Shown: positions 7,856 through 16,269 of the stretch, piece after piece
Numbering within the stretch: the first letter of the stretch is position 1
Layout: every line of letters begins with the position of its first letter
DNA from: an uncultured Acetatifactor sp.
GTDB taxonomy: Bacteria > Bacillota > Clostridia > Lachnospirales > Lachnospiraceae
DNA: 51,378 nucleotides
Direction of reading: 5' to 3'
NCBI GenBank assembly: GCA_910588225.1
Contig: CAJUQT010000029.1
Coordinates: 1 to 51,378 of the forward strand
Notes under the pieces: generated by a model
What the model was told of the DNA's origin: nothing
Seen by the model: the letters and a program-made list of their open reading frames with translations, nothing else
Database searches by the model: none
Translations under genes and position numbers: made by a program

Positions 7856-8950
7856 ATGAAAGTTCCATTTGTATCTTTTCTTCCAATAGAGAAAGAATTA
7901 AGTAATGACATCAGAGATGCTTTTGAACGTGTATTTACACGCTCATGGTACATCGAGGGCATTGAGGATAAAGCATTTGAAAGAGCCTTTGCAGAATATT
8001 GTGGTGTTGAATATTGTGTTGGCGTTGGAAATGGTCTTGATGCGCTAATGTTGACCTTGAAGGCACTTGGGGTAGGGGAGGGAGATGAAGTTATCGTCCC
8101 TTCAAATACATATATCGCTACAGCACTGGCTGTAAGTTATGTTGGAGCCAAGCCTGTTTTTGTTGAGCCTGATATTTGTACCTTTAATATTAATCCAGCT
8201 TTAATTGAAGTGGCTATCACGGAGAGAACCAAAGTGATTATGCCCGTCCATCTTTATGGGCAGGCTTGCGAGATGAAGCCAATTATGGAGATTGCAAAGA
8301 AACATAAACTCTATGTAGTTGAAGATTGTGCACAGGCACATGGTGCTACTTATAAGGGTAAAAAAGTGGGGTCCTTTGGTGATGCTGCAGGGTTCAGTTT
8401 TTATCCTGGAAAAAATCTTGGAGCACTTGGTGATGCTGGTGCTGTGGTTACGAATAATAAGCAAATTGCGGACAAGATTCGTTCATTGGGCAATTATGGA
8501 TCTGATTATAAATATCATCATATCTATAGGGGTAACAATAGCCGGCTTGACGAGATACAAGCCGCATTTCTTTCCGCAAAACTTTTGCATCTTGAGAGAA
8601 TGAATTCGGAACGTAGGAGAATAGCAAAAAAATATACAGAAGGAATTAGAAATTCAAAGGTTATAATTCCCTCTGTATTGTCTGATTGTGTTCCTGTATG
8701 GCATATCTATGGTATTCGCTGTATAGAACGTGATGGTCTTGAAAAGTATTTGAATGGAAAAGAAATCAGCACGAATAAACATTATCCAATTCCGATGCAT
8801 CTTCAAGAGTGCTACAGAGATTTGAATATTTCTCAAGGAACACTGCCCATTGCTGAAGAAATCAGCAATACAGAATTGAGTATTCCTATGTATTACGGAA
8901 TGACAGATGATGAAATCCGATATGTTATTGATGCCATAAATGAATTTTAA
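7856..8950 (+). CDS. dTDP-3-amino-3,6-dideoxyhexose transaminase (FdtB/QdtB-like)
   Basis: This DegT-family PLP enzyme of 364 residues resembles FdtB/QdtB closely. It starts KVPFVSFLPIEKEL, has VGVGNGLDALMLTLKALGVG, the VEDCAQAHGA block and the PLP lysine in SFYPGKNLGALGDAG (Lys186). FdtB/QdtB transfer an amino group to C3 of dTDP-3-keto-6-deoxyhexose. The next gene encodes the 3,4-ketoisomerase that makes that substrate, which strongly supports the assignment. The symbol is left blank because galacto (Fdt) and gluco (Qdt) series cannot be separated from this protein alone. The ribosome site AGGTAGGA precedes the ATG. Confidence 0.9.
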   Translation: MKVPFVSFLPIEKELSNDIRDAFERVFTRSWYIEGIEDKAFERAFAEYCGVEYCVGVGNGLDALMLTLKALGVGEGDEVIVPSNTYIATALAVSYVGAKPVFVEPDICTFNINPALIEVAITERTKVIMPVHLYGQACEMKPIMEIAKKHKLYVVEDCAQAHGATYKGKKVGSFGDAAGFSFYPGKNLGALGDAGAVVTNNKQIADKIRSLGNYGSDYKYHHIYRGNNSRLDEIQAAFLSAKLLHLERMNSERRRIAKKYTEGIRNSKVIIPSVLSDCVPVWHIYGIRCIERDGLEKYLNGKEISTNKHYPIPMHLQECYRDLNISQGTLPIAEEISNTELSIPMYYGMTDDEIRYVIDAINEF

Positions 8951-8962
8951 CAGGTGATAAAT

Positions 8963-9877
8963 ATGTATCTTAGAAAGCTAAAATTGAAAGATGCGCCATT
9001 AATGCTTACTTGGATGCACGATAGTAATGTTACTGGTAATCTGCGTACAGATTTTGCATCAAAGACAATTCAGGATGCGGAAAGCTTTATAAAGGACAGC
9101 CTGGAAGATAAGGATAATCTTAATCTTGCTATTGCATCTGACAGTGATGAATATATGGGTACTGTCAGTCTAAAACATATTGAAGAAGGGAATGCAGAGT
9201 TCGCTATTACAGTTCGAACTGAGGCTATGGGACGCGGATATTCGTGGTTTGGACTGGAAAGTATTATTAAGAAGGCTTTTGGGGAGATGGGATTGGAAAG
9301 CATCTATTGGTGTGTTTCGAGAAAAAATGTGAGAGCTATTCGTTTTTATGATAAACATAATTTTCACGAAGCGGTGGATATTCCACAGAAAATCCTTGAT
9401 CGCTATAAGGAAATTGATGACTTAAAATGGTATTTTGTATTAAAAGGTGATGATTTTAATGTTAGAGAAACGGTTGCCGGATGCAAAGTAGTTCATATTA
9501 AAACAATTCCAACAGTAAATACAGGTGAGCTTTCTTTTTTTGAAGGGATGCATGAAATCCCGTTTGATATAAAGCGTATTTACTATATCTCAAAGGTTCC
9601 GGAAGGAGTAAGAAGGGGGTTTCATGCTCATAAAAAATTGAAACAATTACTTTTCTGCCCTTATGGACGTATTCAATTATTACTCGAAAATGTTCATGGC
9701 AGGGAAGAAATAGAACTTTCAGATCCGTCTATTGGTATACTAATTGAGGAGCCAACCTGGAGGGAGATGCTTTGGCTGCAAAAGGATTCAGTTCTTTGCG
9801 TTGCAGCATCTGATTTTTATAATGTGGAAGATTATATAAGAGATTATAAAGAATTTATTTCTTATCTGGAGGCATAA
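8963..9877 (+). CDS. Bifunctional GNAT acetyltransferase - dTDP-sugar 3,4-ketoisomerase fusion
   Basis: There are two domains. Residues 1-160 are a RimJ/RimL-type GNAT (MGRGYSWFGLESIIKKAF, then NVRAIRFYDKHNF). Residues 170-304 are a WxcM-like cupin ketoisomerase (FDIKRIYYISKVPEGVRRGFHAHKKLKQ) with the two active-site histidines His221 and His223. The cupin converts dTDP-4-keto-6-deoxyglucose to the 3-keto sugar, the upstream FdtB-like enzyme aminates it, and the GNAT part probably acetylates the amine. From memory of QdtA and FdtA, the discriminating pair is Tyr/Arg versus Arg/His. Here the equivalents appear to be Thr187 and Arg267, so the second position favours the Qui3N series. ATG 8963 is chosen because AGGTGA lies five bases upstream; GTG 8954 is an in-frame alternative. 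Confidence 0.88.
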   Translation: MYLRKLKLKDAPLMLTWMHDSNVTGNLRTDFASKTIQDAESFIKDSLEDKDNLNLAIASDSDEYMGTVSLKHIEEGNAEFAITVRTEAMGRGYSWFGLESIIKKAFGEMGLESIYWCVSRKNVRAIRFYDKHNFHEAVDIPQKILDRYKEIDDLKWYFVLKGDDFNVRETVAGCKVVHIKTIPTVNTGELSFFEGMHEIPFDIKRIYYISKVPEGVRRGFHAHKKLKQLLFCPYGRIQLLLENVHGREEIELSDPSIGILIEEPTWREMLWLQKDSVLCVAASDFYNVEDYIRDYKEFISYLEA

Positions 9878-9879
9878 GA

Positions 9880-10953
9880 ATGTGGATATACTGGATGGTT
9901 TGCGTCCTGGCCATGTTGGGTGCAGTATTTAAGAACAAAATAAAAGTTACGGACGGCGTTCCTATAATTAAAAAAAGGAAGTTATCCATAGTTCTGACCA
10001 TGATTCCCTTGCTGCTGATTTCTGTGTTCAGGTATGGTGTAGGCAGTGATTATTTTGAATATGAGCGATTATTCAATGAAATAAATGCAACTGACACCAA
10101 TCGATACGAATTTCTATTTTCATTGCTAAATCGATTCATATATAAATTAGGAATGCCGTTCCATGGGTTTATTGTTATTGCAGCGTTAATATTTGTGATA
10201 CTGGTTATTTTAGCAATACACAGAGATTCCCCATACATTGCTTTGAGTATTTTCTTGCTTTTTTCAATGTCCTTTTTTTTTCAATCATTAAATATTGTAA
10301 GGCAAATGGTTGGATGCGCAATATGCTTATATTCCATCAAATATATTGAAGAGAAAAAAATTATTAAGTATGTGACATGTATGGTATTAGCATTTGGATT
10401 TCATTCTACATCTATAATATTTATTCCTGTCTACTTCCTGTTTAAGATTAAGCTGGATTTGAAAAAAGCTATTCCAATATTGGGTTTTATCTTTTTGATT
10501 CAAGGAAGAATAACCGATATTGTTAACAATTATGCAATGGGAAACATAAATTACGCAGGATATATTGATAATCTTAGTGGTACAGCTTCGAGCTCAGGAT
10601 ATATTTCGTTAACAATTAATATTATGATATATGTATTTGCGTATTTAGTATTAGAACAAAATGTTATTCGGGAGAGAGGATATTTAAATATTCAGTTGGC
10701 TGCAGTGGCTTTATCAATGCTGAACGGGAAAATTCCTCTTCTTAACAGACTTCGATTTTTTTATACACTTCCTGGAATTATATTAATTCCAATTGCTATC
10801 AATAAAATAAAAAGTAGATTGACCAGAATAATTGCAATGGTAGCCATTAGTGTTTTGTTTTTTGCATATTGTTTATATATTGAAGGGTATATGAACCAAA
10901 GTGCGTCATATCCGTATTATACAATTTTGAATTATATGAAAGGAACTAAATGA
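9880..10953 (+). CDS. EpsG-family polysaccharide polymerase (Wzy-like)
   Basis: This polytopic membrane protein of 357 residues is rich in hydrophobic segments with short polar links. The early motif FRYGVGSDYFEYERLFNE is typical of EpsG-family proteins, which act as Wzy-type polymerases joining repeat units outside the membrane. About ten membrane helices can be counted. A ribosome site GGAGG lies in the tail of the preceding gene and the two are separated by two bases. Its stop overlaps the next start (ATGA), so the three genes form one translational unit. The role as the polymerase of this locus follows from family and context, as no other Wzy candidate is present. Confidence 0.85.
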   Translation: MWIYWMVCVLAMLGAVFKNKIKVTDGVPIIKKRKLSIVLTMIPLLLISVFRYGVGSDYFEYERLFNEINATDTNRYEFLFSLLNRFIYKLGMPFHGFIVIAALIFVILVILAIHRDSPYIALSIFLLFSMSFFFQSLNIVRQMVGCAICLYSIKYIEEKKIIKYVTCMVLAFGFHSTSIIFIPVYFLFKIKLDLKKAIPILGFIFLIQGRITDIVNNYAMGNINYAGYIDNLSGTASSSGYISLTINIMIYVFAYLVLEQNVIRERGYLNIQLAAVALSMLNGKIPLLNRLRFFYTLPGIILIPIAINKIKSRLTRIIAMVAISVLFFAYCLYIEGYMNQSASYPYYTILNYMKGTK

Positions 10954-12014
10954 TGATATTACATATTATTCCGGATGAAAAATGGACACAAGATTTTATT
11001 GATAAAATAAATTTGTTATTTGATATTAAAGAACACTTTTTTGTGGTGTATACCAATAAAAAGGTTAAATATTGTAATTTGGAAAACATCGAAAGATACC
11101 CCAATATATATGTGAAAATGGGGAAAGTATTTGATAACAATGATGTGTGTGATATTATCAGGAAATGTGATTTAGTCATTCTACACTCTTTATTTTTTCA
11201 GGTATATGATTTAATGAATATTACTAAATTTAAAAATATGCGGATTATTTGGTTTATTTGGGGTGGTGACCTCTATGATACATATTATGCGGCTCATACC
11301 TTTCCGTTCAAGCCTGTGAACATATTAAGGGAACATTATAGAAAAAAGATAATCAGTAAATTAATAGGTGCAATAGCAATCGAGGGAGATTATCAGCAAC
11401 TTTGCACATGGTATCATACTAATGCAAAACAGTTATTTGCACAGTATACGTATAAACTGTTTGATAAAAGCTTATATACAATTTCTCTAAGAAAAAGAGA
11501 TAAGATTAGAGTTATGGTCGGTCATTCAGCTACCAGAACTTGCCAACATATAGATGTATTTAATATATTGGCTAAATTTGCTGGGAAAATAGAAGTTGTA
11601 TCACCATTAGCTTATCCTTCTGATAATAATTATATTAGTAAGGTTATTAAAGCGGGGAGGCATATATTTGGAGATAATTTTGTTCCAATAACAGATTATA
11701 TGAATTATGATGAATATGTTGCTATATTATCTGATATTGATATTGCTGTATTTGATAACAATCGCCAACAAGGGAATGGTAATATCATATCTATGCTATA
11801 TTTGGGGAAAAAGGTATATGTGTCTCCGCATAATAGCCTATATTCTCACTATAAAAAGCTTGGTTGTGTTATCTTTGAATTTTCAGACAATATCGGTAAT
11901 TCCTTCCTGGATTTATTGAATTCACATGAAGCTACTATAAATGAGAATATTATTATAAATCAATTTTGTGATAAGACTTTTTTTAACACTTGGAATAACG
12001 TCTTTTCATTATAA
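10950..12014 (+). CDS. GT56 glycosyltransferase, WecF-like (Fuc4NAc transferase)
   Basis: The 354-residue protein aligns along its length with WecF (TDP-Fuc4NAc:lipid II transferase). It has IWFIWGGDLYDTYYA, a glycine turn VMVGHSATRTCQHID, VVSPLAYPSDNNYISKV, YDEYVAILSDIDIAVFDNNRQ and then QGNGNIISM. WecF adds 4-acetamido-4,6-dideoxygalactose to a lipid-linked intermediate in enterobacterial common antigen. The presence of a clear WecE in the same operon fits this donor sugar. The start overlaps the polymerase stop. The acceptor probably differs from the enterobacterial one, since the neighbouring transferases are unrelated. Confidence 0.85.
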   Translation: MMILHIIPDEKWTQDFIDKINLLFDIKEHFFVVYTNKKVKYCNLENIERYPNIYVKMGKVFDNNDVCDIIRKCDLVILHSLFFQVYDLMNITKFKNMRIIWFIWGGDLYDTYYAAHTFPFKPVNILREHYRKKIISKLIGAIAIEGDYQQLCTWYHTNAKQLFAQYTYKLFDKSLYTISLRKRDKIRVMVGHSATRTCQHIDVFNILAKFAGKIEVVSPLAYPSDNNYISKVIKAGRHIFGDNFVPITDYMNYDEYVAILSDIDIAVFDNNRQQGNGNIISMLYLGKKVYVSPHNSLYSHYKKLGCVIFEFSDNIGNSFLDLLNSHEATINENIIINQFCDKTFFNTWNNVFSL

Positions 12015-12037
12015 AATGTTTCTACAGGTGAATTTGA

Positions 12038-13483
12038 ATGAGACGCAATGAAAATGGATTTTTAAATCATTTGTTTAAAATTGGAATAGGTACAGTTATT
12101 ACAGTATTGATAGGACTATTAACTACACCGATTATTACCAGAATTATAGAACCATCATCTTATGGACAATTGTCAATTTTTCAAATGTACACTAATATTT
12201 CTGTAATGGTTTTATGCCTTGGATTAGACCAGGCATTTGTAAGATTCTTTTATGATCATGATGATATAGGGTATAAACGAGAACTTTTTAGGTTCTGTTT
12301 CTTGACATCATTGTCTGTAACAATTTTTTTCTGTGGTATTTTTGTTATTTGTAATTGGTTCTTTAAGCTAAAATTTGAATTTGACTTTTTTATAACTATT
12401 CTTTTAGCGATTAATATTATTGGTTCGCTTTTGAATAATTTTGCGTTATTGGTTCTTAGGGTAACATATCAAAGCAGTACATATTCAGTATGTAATATTT
12501 TGTATAAACTATCAAATGTATTGACTGTAATTATTCTGGTCAAATTTATTCTAAAGAATGATACATATAGCTTATGTATTGGTGTTACAACAGGCTTTAT
12601 TATTTCGACATTTTATGCAATTGCTAAGAGTAGACAATATTGGAAGTTTGGTACTACAGAGAAAAAAATAAATAAGATAAGTATAATAAAATATGGTTTG
12701 CCATTTATTTTTTCAATGGGTATAACACAGTTGTTTGAAGCGCTGGATAAAATATCACTTAACTATTATTGTGCATATTCTGATGTTGGTATTTATGCCA
12801 GCGCAATGTCGATAGTAAATATATTTACCATAATCCAAACGGCATTTAATGCCGTTTGGGGCCCCAGGCAGGTGGAGGAATATGTAAATAGTCCGGAAGA
12901 TACAACTTTTATTCAAACAGGAAATCAAATTATTACAGCGGCTATGTTTTTTGGAGGATTGAGTTTAATTTTTGCAAAGGATTTTTTCGCTCTTTTATTA
13001 GGGCCAAAGTTTCGTGAAGCAGCCCCAATCCTCCCATTTTTAGTATTTAACCCAATAATGTATACTATATCAGAAACAACATGTAGTGGAATTGGTATTT
13101 CTAAAAAAAGTTATTTAAATATAATGGTTGGATTGGGAGCATGTATTGTTAATTTTTTGGGGAACATGATCTTAGTTCCTGTTATAGGAACTAAAGGAGC
13201 TGCTATTTCCACAGGTATTTCATACTTTGTATTTTGGGCATTGAGAACATTTTTTTCGAACAAATATTATTATATAGAATATAAAATATACAAATTTATC
13301 GTTATTACATTCATTACAATGGCTTATGCAGGTTATAACACTTTTTTTGATAACTTTTTGATATCTTTTTTAGGATATTTGGGAGCAATCAGCCTTCTTT
13401 TTTTCCTTTACAAAGATACAATATTAATCAGTATAAAGTTAACTAAATCATTTATTATGAAAGGATCCCACAAATTAGGATAA
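12038..13483 (+). CDS. Oligosaccharide flippase (Wzx-like, MOP superfamily)
   Basis: This 481-residue integral membrane protein has about 12-14 hydrophobic segments and the N-terminal pattern of Wzx/RfbX flippases (GTVITVLIGLLTTPIITRIIEPSSYGQLSIFQ). It would move the undecaprenyl-linked repeat unit across the membrane for polymerisation. AGGTGA precedes the ATG. It is very AT-rich, like the rest of the operon. It is the only flippase of the locus; the MATE protein further downstream belongs to a drug-exporter branch. Confidence 0.92.
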   Translation: MRRNENGFLNHLFKIGIGTVITVLIGLLTTPIITRIIEPSSYGQLSIFQMYTNISVMVLCLGLDQAFVRFFYDHDDIGYKRELFRFCFLTSLSVTIFFCGIFVICNWFFKLKFEFDFFITILLAINIIGSLLNNFALLVLRVTYQSSTYSVCNILYKLSNVLTVIILVKFILKNDTYSLCIGVTTGFIISTFYAIAKSRQYWKFGTTEKKINKISIIKYGLPFIFSMGITQLFEALDKISLNYYCAYSDVGIYASAMSIVNIFTIIQTAFNAVWGPRQVEEYVNSPEDTTFIQTGNQIITAAMFFGGLSLIFAKDFFALLLGPKFREAAPILPFLVFNPIMYTISETTCSGIGISKKSYLNIMVGLGACIVNFLGNMILVPVIGTKGAAISTGISYFVFWALRTFFSNKYYYIEYKIYKFIVITFITMAYAGYNTFFDNFLISFLGYLGAISLLFFLYKDTILISIKLTKSFIMKGSHKLG

Positions 13484-13522
13484 ATCATTTATTATATAAT
13501 GCGAATAATAAGGAGGCTTTAT

Positions 13523-14674
13523 ATGATTTCTTTTAATGTTCCACCATTTACAGGCAAGGAATTTGACTATATGCATGAGGCGGTGACTAATCATAAAATA
13601 TGTGGTGATGGACCTTTTACAAAAAAGTGTAATGAATGGTTAGAAAAGCGATTTAATGCTCAAAAAGTTATGCTGACTACCAGTGGTTCATCTGCGCTTG
13701 ATATGAGTGCAATCTTATGTGAATTAAATCCTGGAGACGAGGTTATTCTTCCGAGCTTTACTTTTTCCAGTACAGCTAATTCTTTTGTACTTGCAGGGGC
13801 TCGTTTGATTTTTGTAGATATTCGACCAGATACTATGAATATAGATGAAATGAAAATTGAACCAGCTATTACTGAGAGGACTAAAGTTATTGTTCCTGTT
13901 CACTATGCCGGTGTTGCTTGTGAAATGGATACAATTATGGATATTGCGCAGAAATATAAGCTTAAAGTGGTAGAAGATGCTGCTCAAGGGGTTATGAGTA
14001 CATATAAAGGTAAGAGTCTTGGTACGATTGGTGATTTTGGATGTTTTTCTTTCCATGAGACAAAAAATTATTCTATGGGAGAGGGTGGTGCTATAGTAAT
14101 CAATAAGCAGAAATATATTGAAAAAGCAGAAATATTGCGAGAAAAAGGTACTAACAGGTCTCAATTTTATCGTGGTCAGGTCGCTAAATATAACTGGGTT
14201 GATTTTGGAGATAGCTATTTGCAGAGTGATTTAAATGCTGCTTATTTATGGGCGCAGCTGGAAATGGCAGATGAGATTAATGATAACAGATTAGCCATAT
14301 GGAACAGATATTATAATGAACTGAATTGTTTATATGAAGATGGCTTGATAGATCTGCCAATTATTCCGCCTGAATGTGAACATAATGCACATATGTTTTA
14401 TATTAAACTCAGATCTCTTGAAGAGAGAGCTGAGTTTATCAAGTTTATGAAGGATGCTGGTGTTATGTGTGTATTTCATTATGTACCTCTGCACAGTGCG
14501 CCGGCAGGATTAAAGTTTGGCAGGTTTCATGGGGAAGATGCTTTTACTACATGTGAAAGCGATAAATTAGTAAGATTACCTCTATACTATAAACTTTCAA
14601 AAGATGATCAGTATTTTATTATAAGTAAAGTGAAAGAGTTTTTCCTTAATACTTCCAAATCAAATGAAAAGTAG
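13523..14674 (+). CDS. wecE: dTDP-4-amino-4,6-dideoxygalactose transaminase
   Basis: Similarity to WecE/RffA runs end to end: NVPPFTGKEFDYMHEAV, KICGDGPFTKKC, a long VPVHYAGVACEMDTIM block, EDAAQGVMSTYKG, and the PLP lysine Lys181 in FHETKNYSMGEGG. The enzyme makes dTDP-4-amino-4,6-dideoxygalactose from dTDP-4-keto-6-deoxyglucose using glutamate. With the GT56 gene two places upstream this predicts Fuc4NAc in the glycan. The start is set by AGGAGG at 13511-13516, six bases before ATG 13523; an in-frame ATG at 13499 lies before this site. The stop codon lies inside a nine-base direct repeat that flanks the MITE-like element just downstream. Confidence 0.95.
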   Translation: MISFNVPPFTGKEFDYMHEAVTNHKICGDGPFTKKCNEWLEKRFNAQKVMLTTSGSSALDMSAILCELNPGDEVILPSFTFSSTANSFVLAGARLIFVDIRPDTMNIDEMKIEPAITERTKVIVPVHYAGVACEMDTIMDIAQKYKLKVVEDAAQGVMSTYKGKSLGTIGDFGCFSFHETKNYSMGEGGAIVINKQKYIEKAEILREKGTNRSQFYRGQVAKYNWVDFGDSYLQSDLNAAYLWAQLEMADEINDNRLAIWNRYYNELNCLYEDGLIDLPIIPPECEHNAHMFYIKLRSLEERAEFIKFMKDAGVMCVFHYVPLHSAPAGLKFGRFHGEDAFTTCESDKLVRLPLYYKLSKDDQYFIISKVKEFFLNTSKSNEK

Positions 14675-14680
14675 TATGAT

Positions 14681-14825
14681 CTACACCAATTACCACTATG
14701 TTTCACGAAGGATAAGTTTTTAGCCTGCAAGGCGAAGGAGTGAGGCGATGGGGCGGACATTCCTGTCGACGACAACGATACAGACGGAAATTCAGACAAG
14801 TGAAACATGTGATTAATTGGTGCAG
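14681..14825 (+). mobile_element. MITE-like element with 26-bp imperfect terminal inverted repeats
   Basis: The left end (14681-14706) and right end (14800-14825) are inverted copies matching at about 20 of 26 positions, including the runs CACCAATTA/TAATTGGTG and GTTTCAC/GTGAAAC. The 93-base interior has no long ORF and is more GC-rich than the neighbouring genes. A nine-base direct repeat AAGTAGTAT lies just outside at 14669-14677 and 14831-14839, resembling a target-site duplication, though it sits three to five bases beyond the inverted repeats. No transposase is present, so it would be non-autonomous. An alternative reading is a long stem-loop at the wecE 3' end. Confidence 0.5.
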
Positions 14826-14906
14826 GTTATAAGTAGTATTGCTTAATTGAGAATTTATATGATGTGCTTCATAAGACTCTAAAATGAATAGGAGAACTTA
14901 TTTTAA

Positions 14907-15698
14907 ATGAATATTACAAGCCGTATATATGAAGACTATTTAAAAGGTGATAGATTGTCATGTTACAGAGAGATGTTACAATATGCAAAAGAACAAGGAT
15001 ATATTATGGTTGGAATTCTGGATTTCTTTAAAATGGTGCATGAAGCAAAATTTAATAAGAGGAAAATTTTGATAAACCGCCATGATATAGACACTTCTCC
15101 GAAGGTTGCTCGTGAAATGTTTCAAATTGAAAAATCTGTATATGGAAAACAGGGAGGTGTAACCTATTATTTTAGAAATTCAACTCTTGACAAATTACTT
15201 ATCTCAGAAATTGAAGAATACGGATATGAAACAGGATATCATTATGAAGAAATTGCTGATTATGAGAAAAGATATAAAATAAAAAATAGAGAAAAGTTGA
15301 TTTCCCATTTGCCAAATATAAAAAGAAATTTTTTAGAGGATTTAGAGAGATACAGAAAGGTCACTGGAACAAACAGTTTTTCTGTGGCAAGTCATGGTGA
15401 TTTTATTAATGTAAAATTTCAGCTTCCAAATACAGTGATTACAAGCGATGAATCATTAAGAAAAAGGGCAGGGATTATAGTAGAAGCATATGACGAGGAT
15501 ATTATGAAATATATCGAGAGACGATTAGCAGATCAGAATCTTTTAAACGAATTTTATATTCAAGTAAAAAGTGAAATTGATAAAGGAACAGGAATAATTA
15601 TGCTTTTAACCCACCCGAGAAATTGGAAAGTAGATTTCGTTGCAAATACAAAGGAAAATTTAATTCGTGCTTTGGAAGGGATAAAGTATGCTCTTTAA
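14907..15698 (+). CDS. Polysaccharide deacetylase (NodB-like) family protein
   Basis: The 263-residue protein has the metal-site motifs of NodB-related TIM-barrel proteins found in surface-glycan loci: INRHDIDTSP (about 56-65), a GYHYEEI segment, SVASHGDF and LTHPRNW near the C-terminus. It may remove an acetyl or related group from an amino sugar, or have a related function as in WbmS-type proteins. It has no signal peptide, so it would act in the cytoplasm on a precursor. AGGAGAA precedes the ATG. It is the last gene of the AT-rich operon and is separated from wecE by the MITE-like element. The exact reaction is not known. Confidence 0.7.
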   Translation: MNITSRIYEDYLKGDRLSCYREMLQYAKEQGYIMVGILDFFKMVHEAKFNKRKILINRHDIDTSPKVAREMFQIEKSVYGKQGGVTYYFRNSTLDKLLISEIEEYGYETGYHYEEIADYEKRYKIKNREKLISHLPNIKRNFLEDLERYRKVTGTNSFSVASHGDFINVKFQLPNTVITSDESLRKRAGIIVEAYDEDIMKYIERRLADQNLLNEFYIQVKSEIDKGTGIIMLLTHPRNWKVDFVANTKENLIRALEGIKYAL

Positions 15699-15711
15699 TT
15701 CAATATTTTGA

Positions 15712-16226
15712 ACTAATTATACTTCCGAAGCCGCTTTCTCTGTTGGAAGCAATTATATAGAGCGATCTGATAAATCTACCATTAACCCCAGTAAAAACCA
15801 TAATAAAACCGTTCCAATTCTGCCTGAACGGAAGATTTTTCCCCCATGTTAAAGCTGCTGAATGTGGTAAGGGCAAGTCTGTTCATACATGTGTTCAGTG
15901 CATCAATATCATTAAGAAGTAAAATCATTATATACAGCGGCTGTTTTTGCGAACCAGTCTCTGATAAGTTTCCTGAACATAGTACAGTCTTCCTTGTCAG
16001 TCAGAGACAGAACATACATATCCTCTTCCGTTTCTTCATTCCATAACTATTTTATTATCTTCAGATAGCCGTTGGCCAGCAACAGACTCCAGACGGCATT
16101 TTCACCATTTCCCAGCTGAAGGAACGCAATCTGCTCATCAATATGTGTGCGGAATGTATTTCCTTCCAGAAGACATTCCAGCGTTATCTTGAGATCACGA
16201 TTTCCCACCTGAACCTGCCTCACTAT
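15712..16226 (-). pseudogene. Decayed AAA-ATPase / PD-(D/E)XK-like gene (C-terminal half)
   Basis: No intact ORF covers this stretch, but the minus strand reads as successive pieces of the AAA-ATPase-like/PD-(D/E)XK family common in gut anaerobes. In order they are IDEQIAFLQLGNGENAVWSLL (to 16047, then a stop), YVLSLTDKEDCTMFRKLIRD with WFAKTAAVYNDF, a frameshift, DIDALNTCMNRLALTTFSS, ERFYYGFLLGLMVDLSDR, then a further disruption and ASNRESGFG. At least two in-frame stops and two frame changes are visible, and both the ATPase half and the nuclease end are missing. The remnant lies at the right edge of the polysaccharide locus. It was identified from remembered family sequence, so a translated search should confirm it. 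Confidence 0.7.
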
Positions 16227-16245
16227 AAAGCTGTTAGACTGTGAA

Positions 16246-16269
16246 AAGCAGCTGCCTAGGCAGCTGCTT
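16246..16269 (-). terminator. Perfect palindrome at the 3' end of the antiporter gene
   Basis: A 24-base perfect palindrome with the core GCAGCTGCCTAGGCAGCTGC contains the antiporter stop codon. On the minus strand it runs into TTTTC. It probably acts as the terminator of the antiporter gene and, being symmetric, could stop transcription from either side. Confidence 0.6.

Noticed and set aside
15846..16046. Plus-strand ORF of 66 residues
   Set aside because: It is antisense to the decayed AAA-ATPase remnant and has no ribosome site or recognisable domain.
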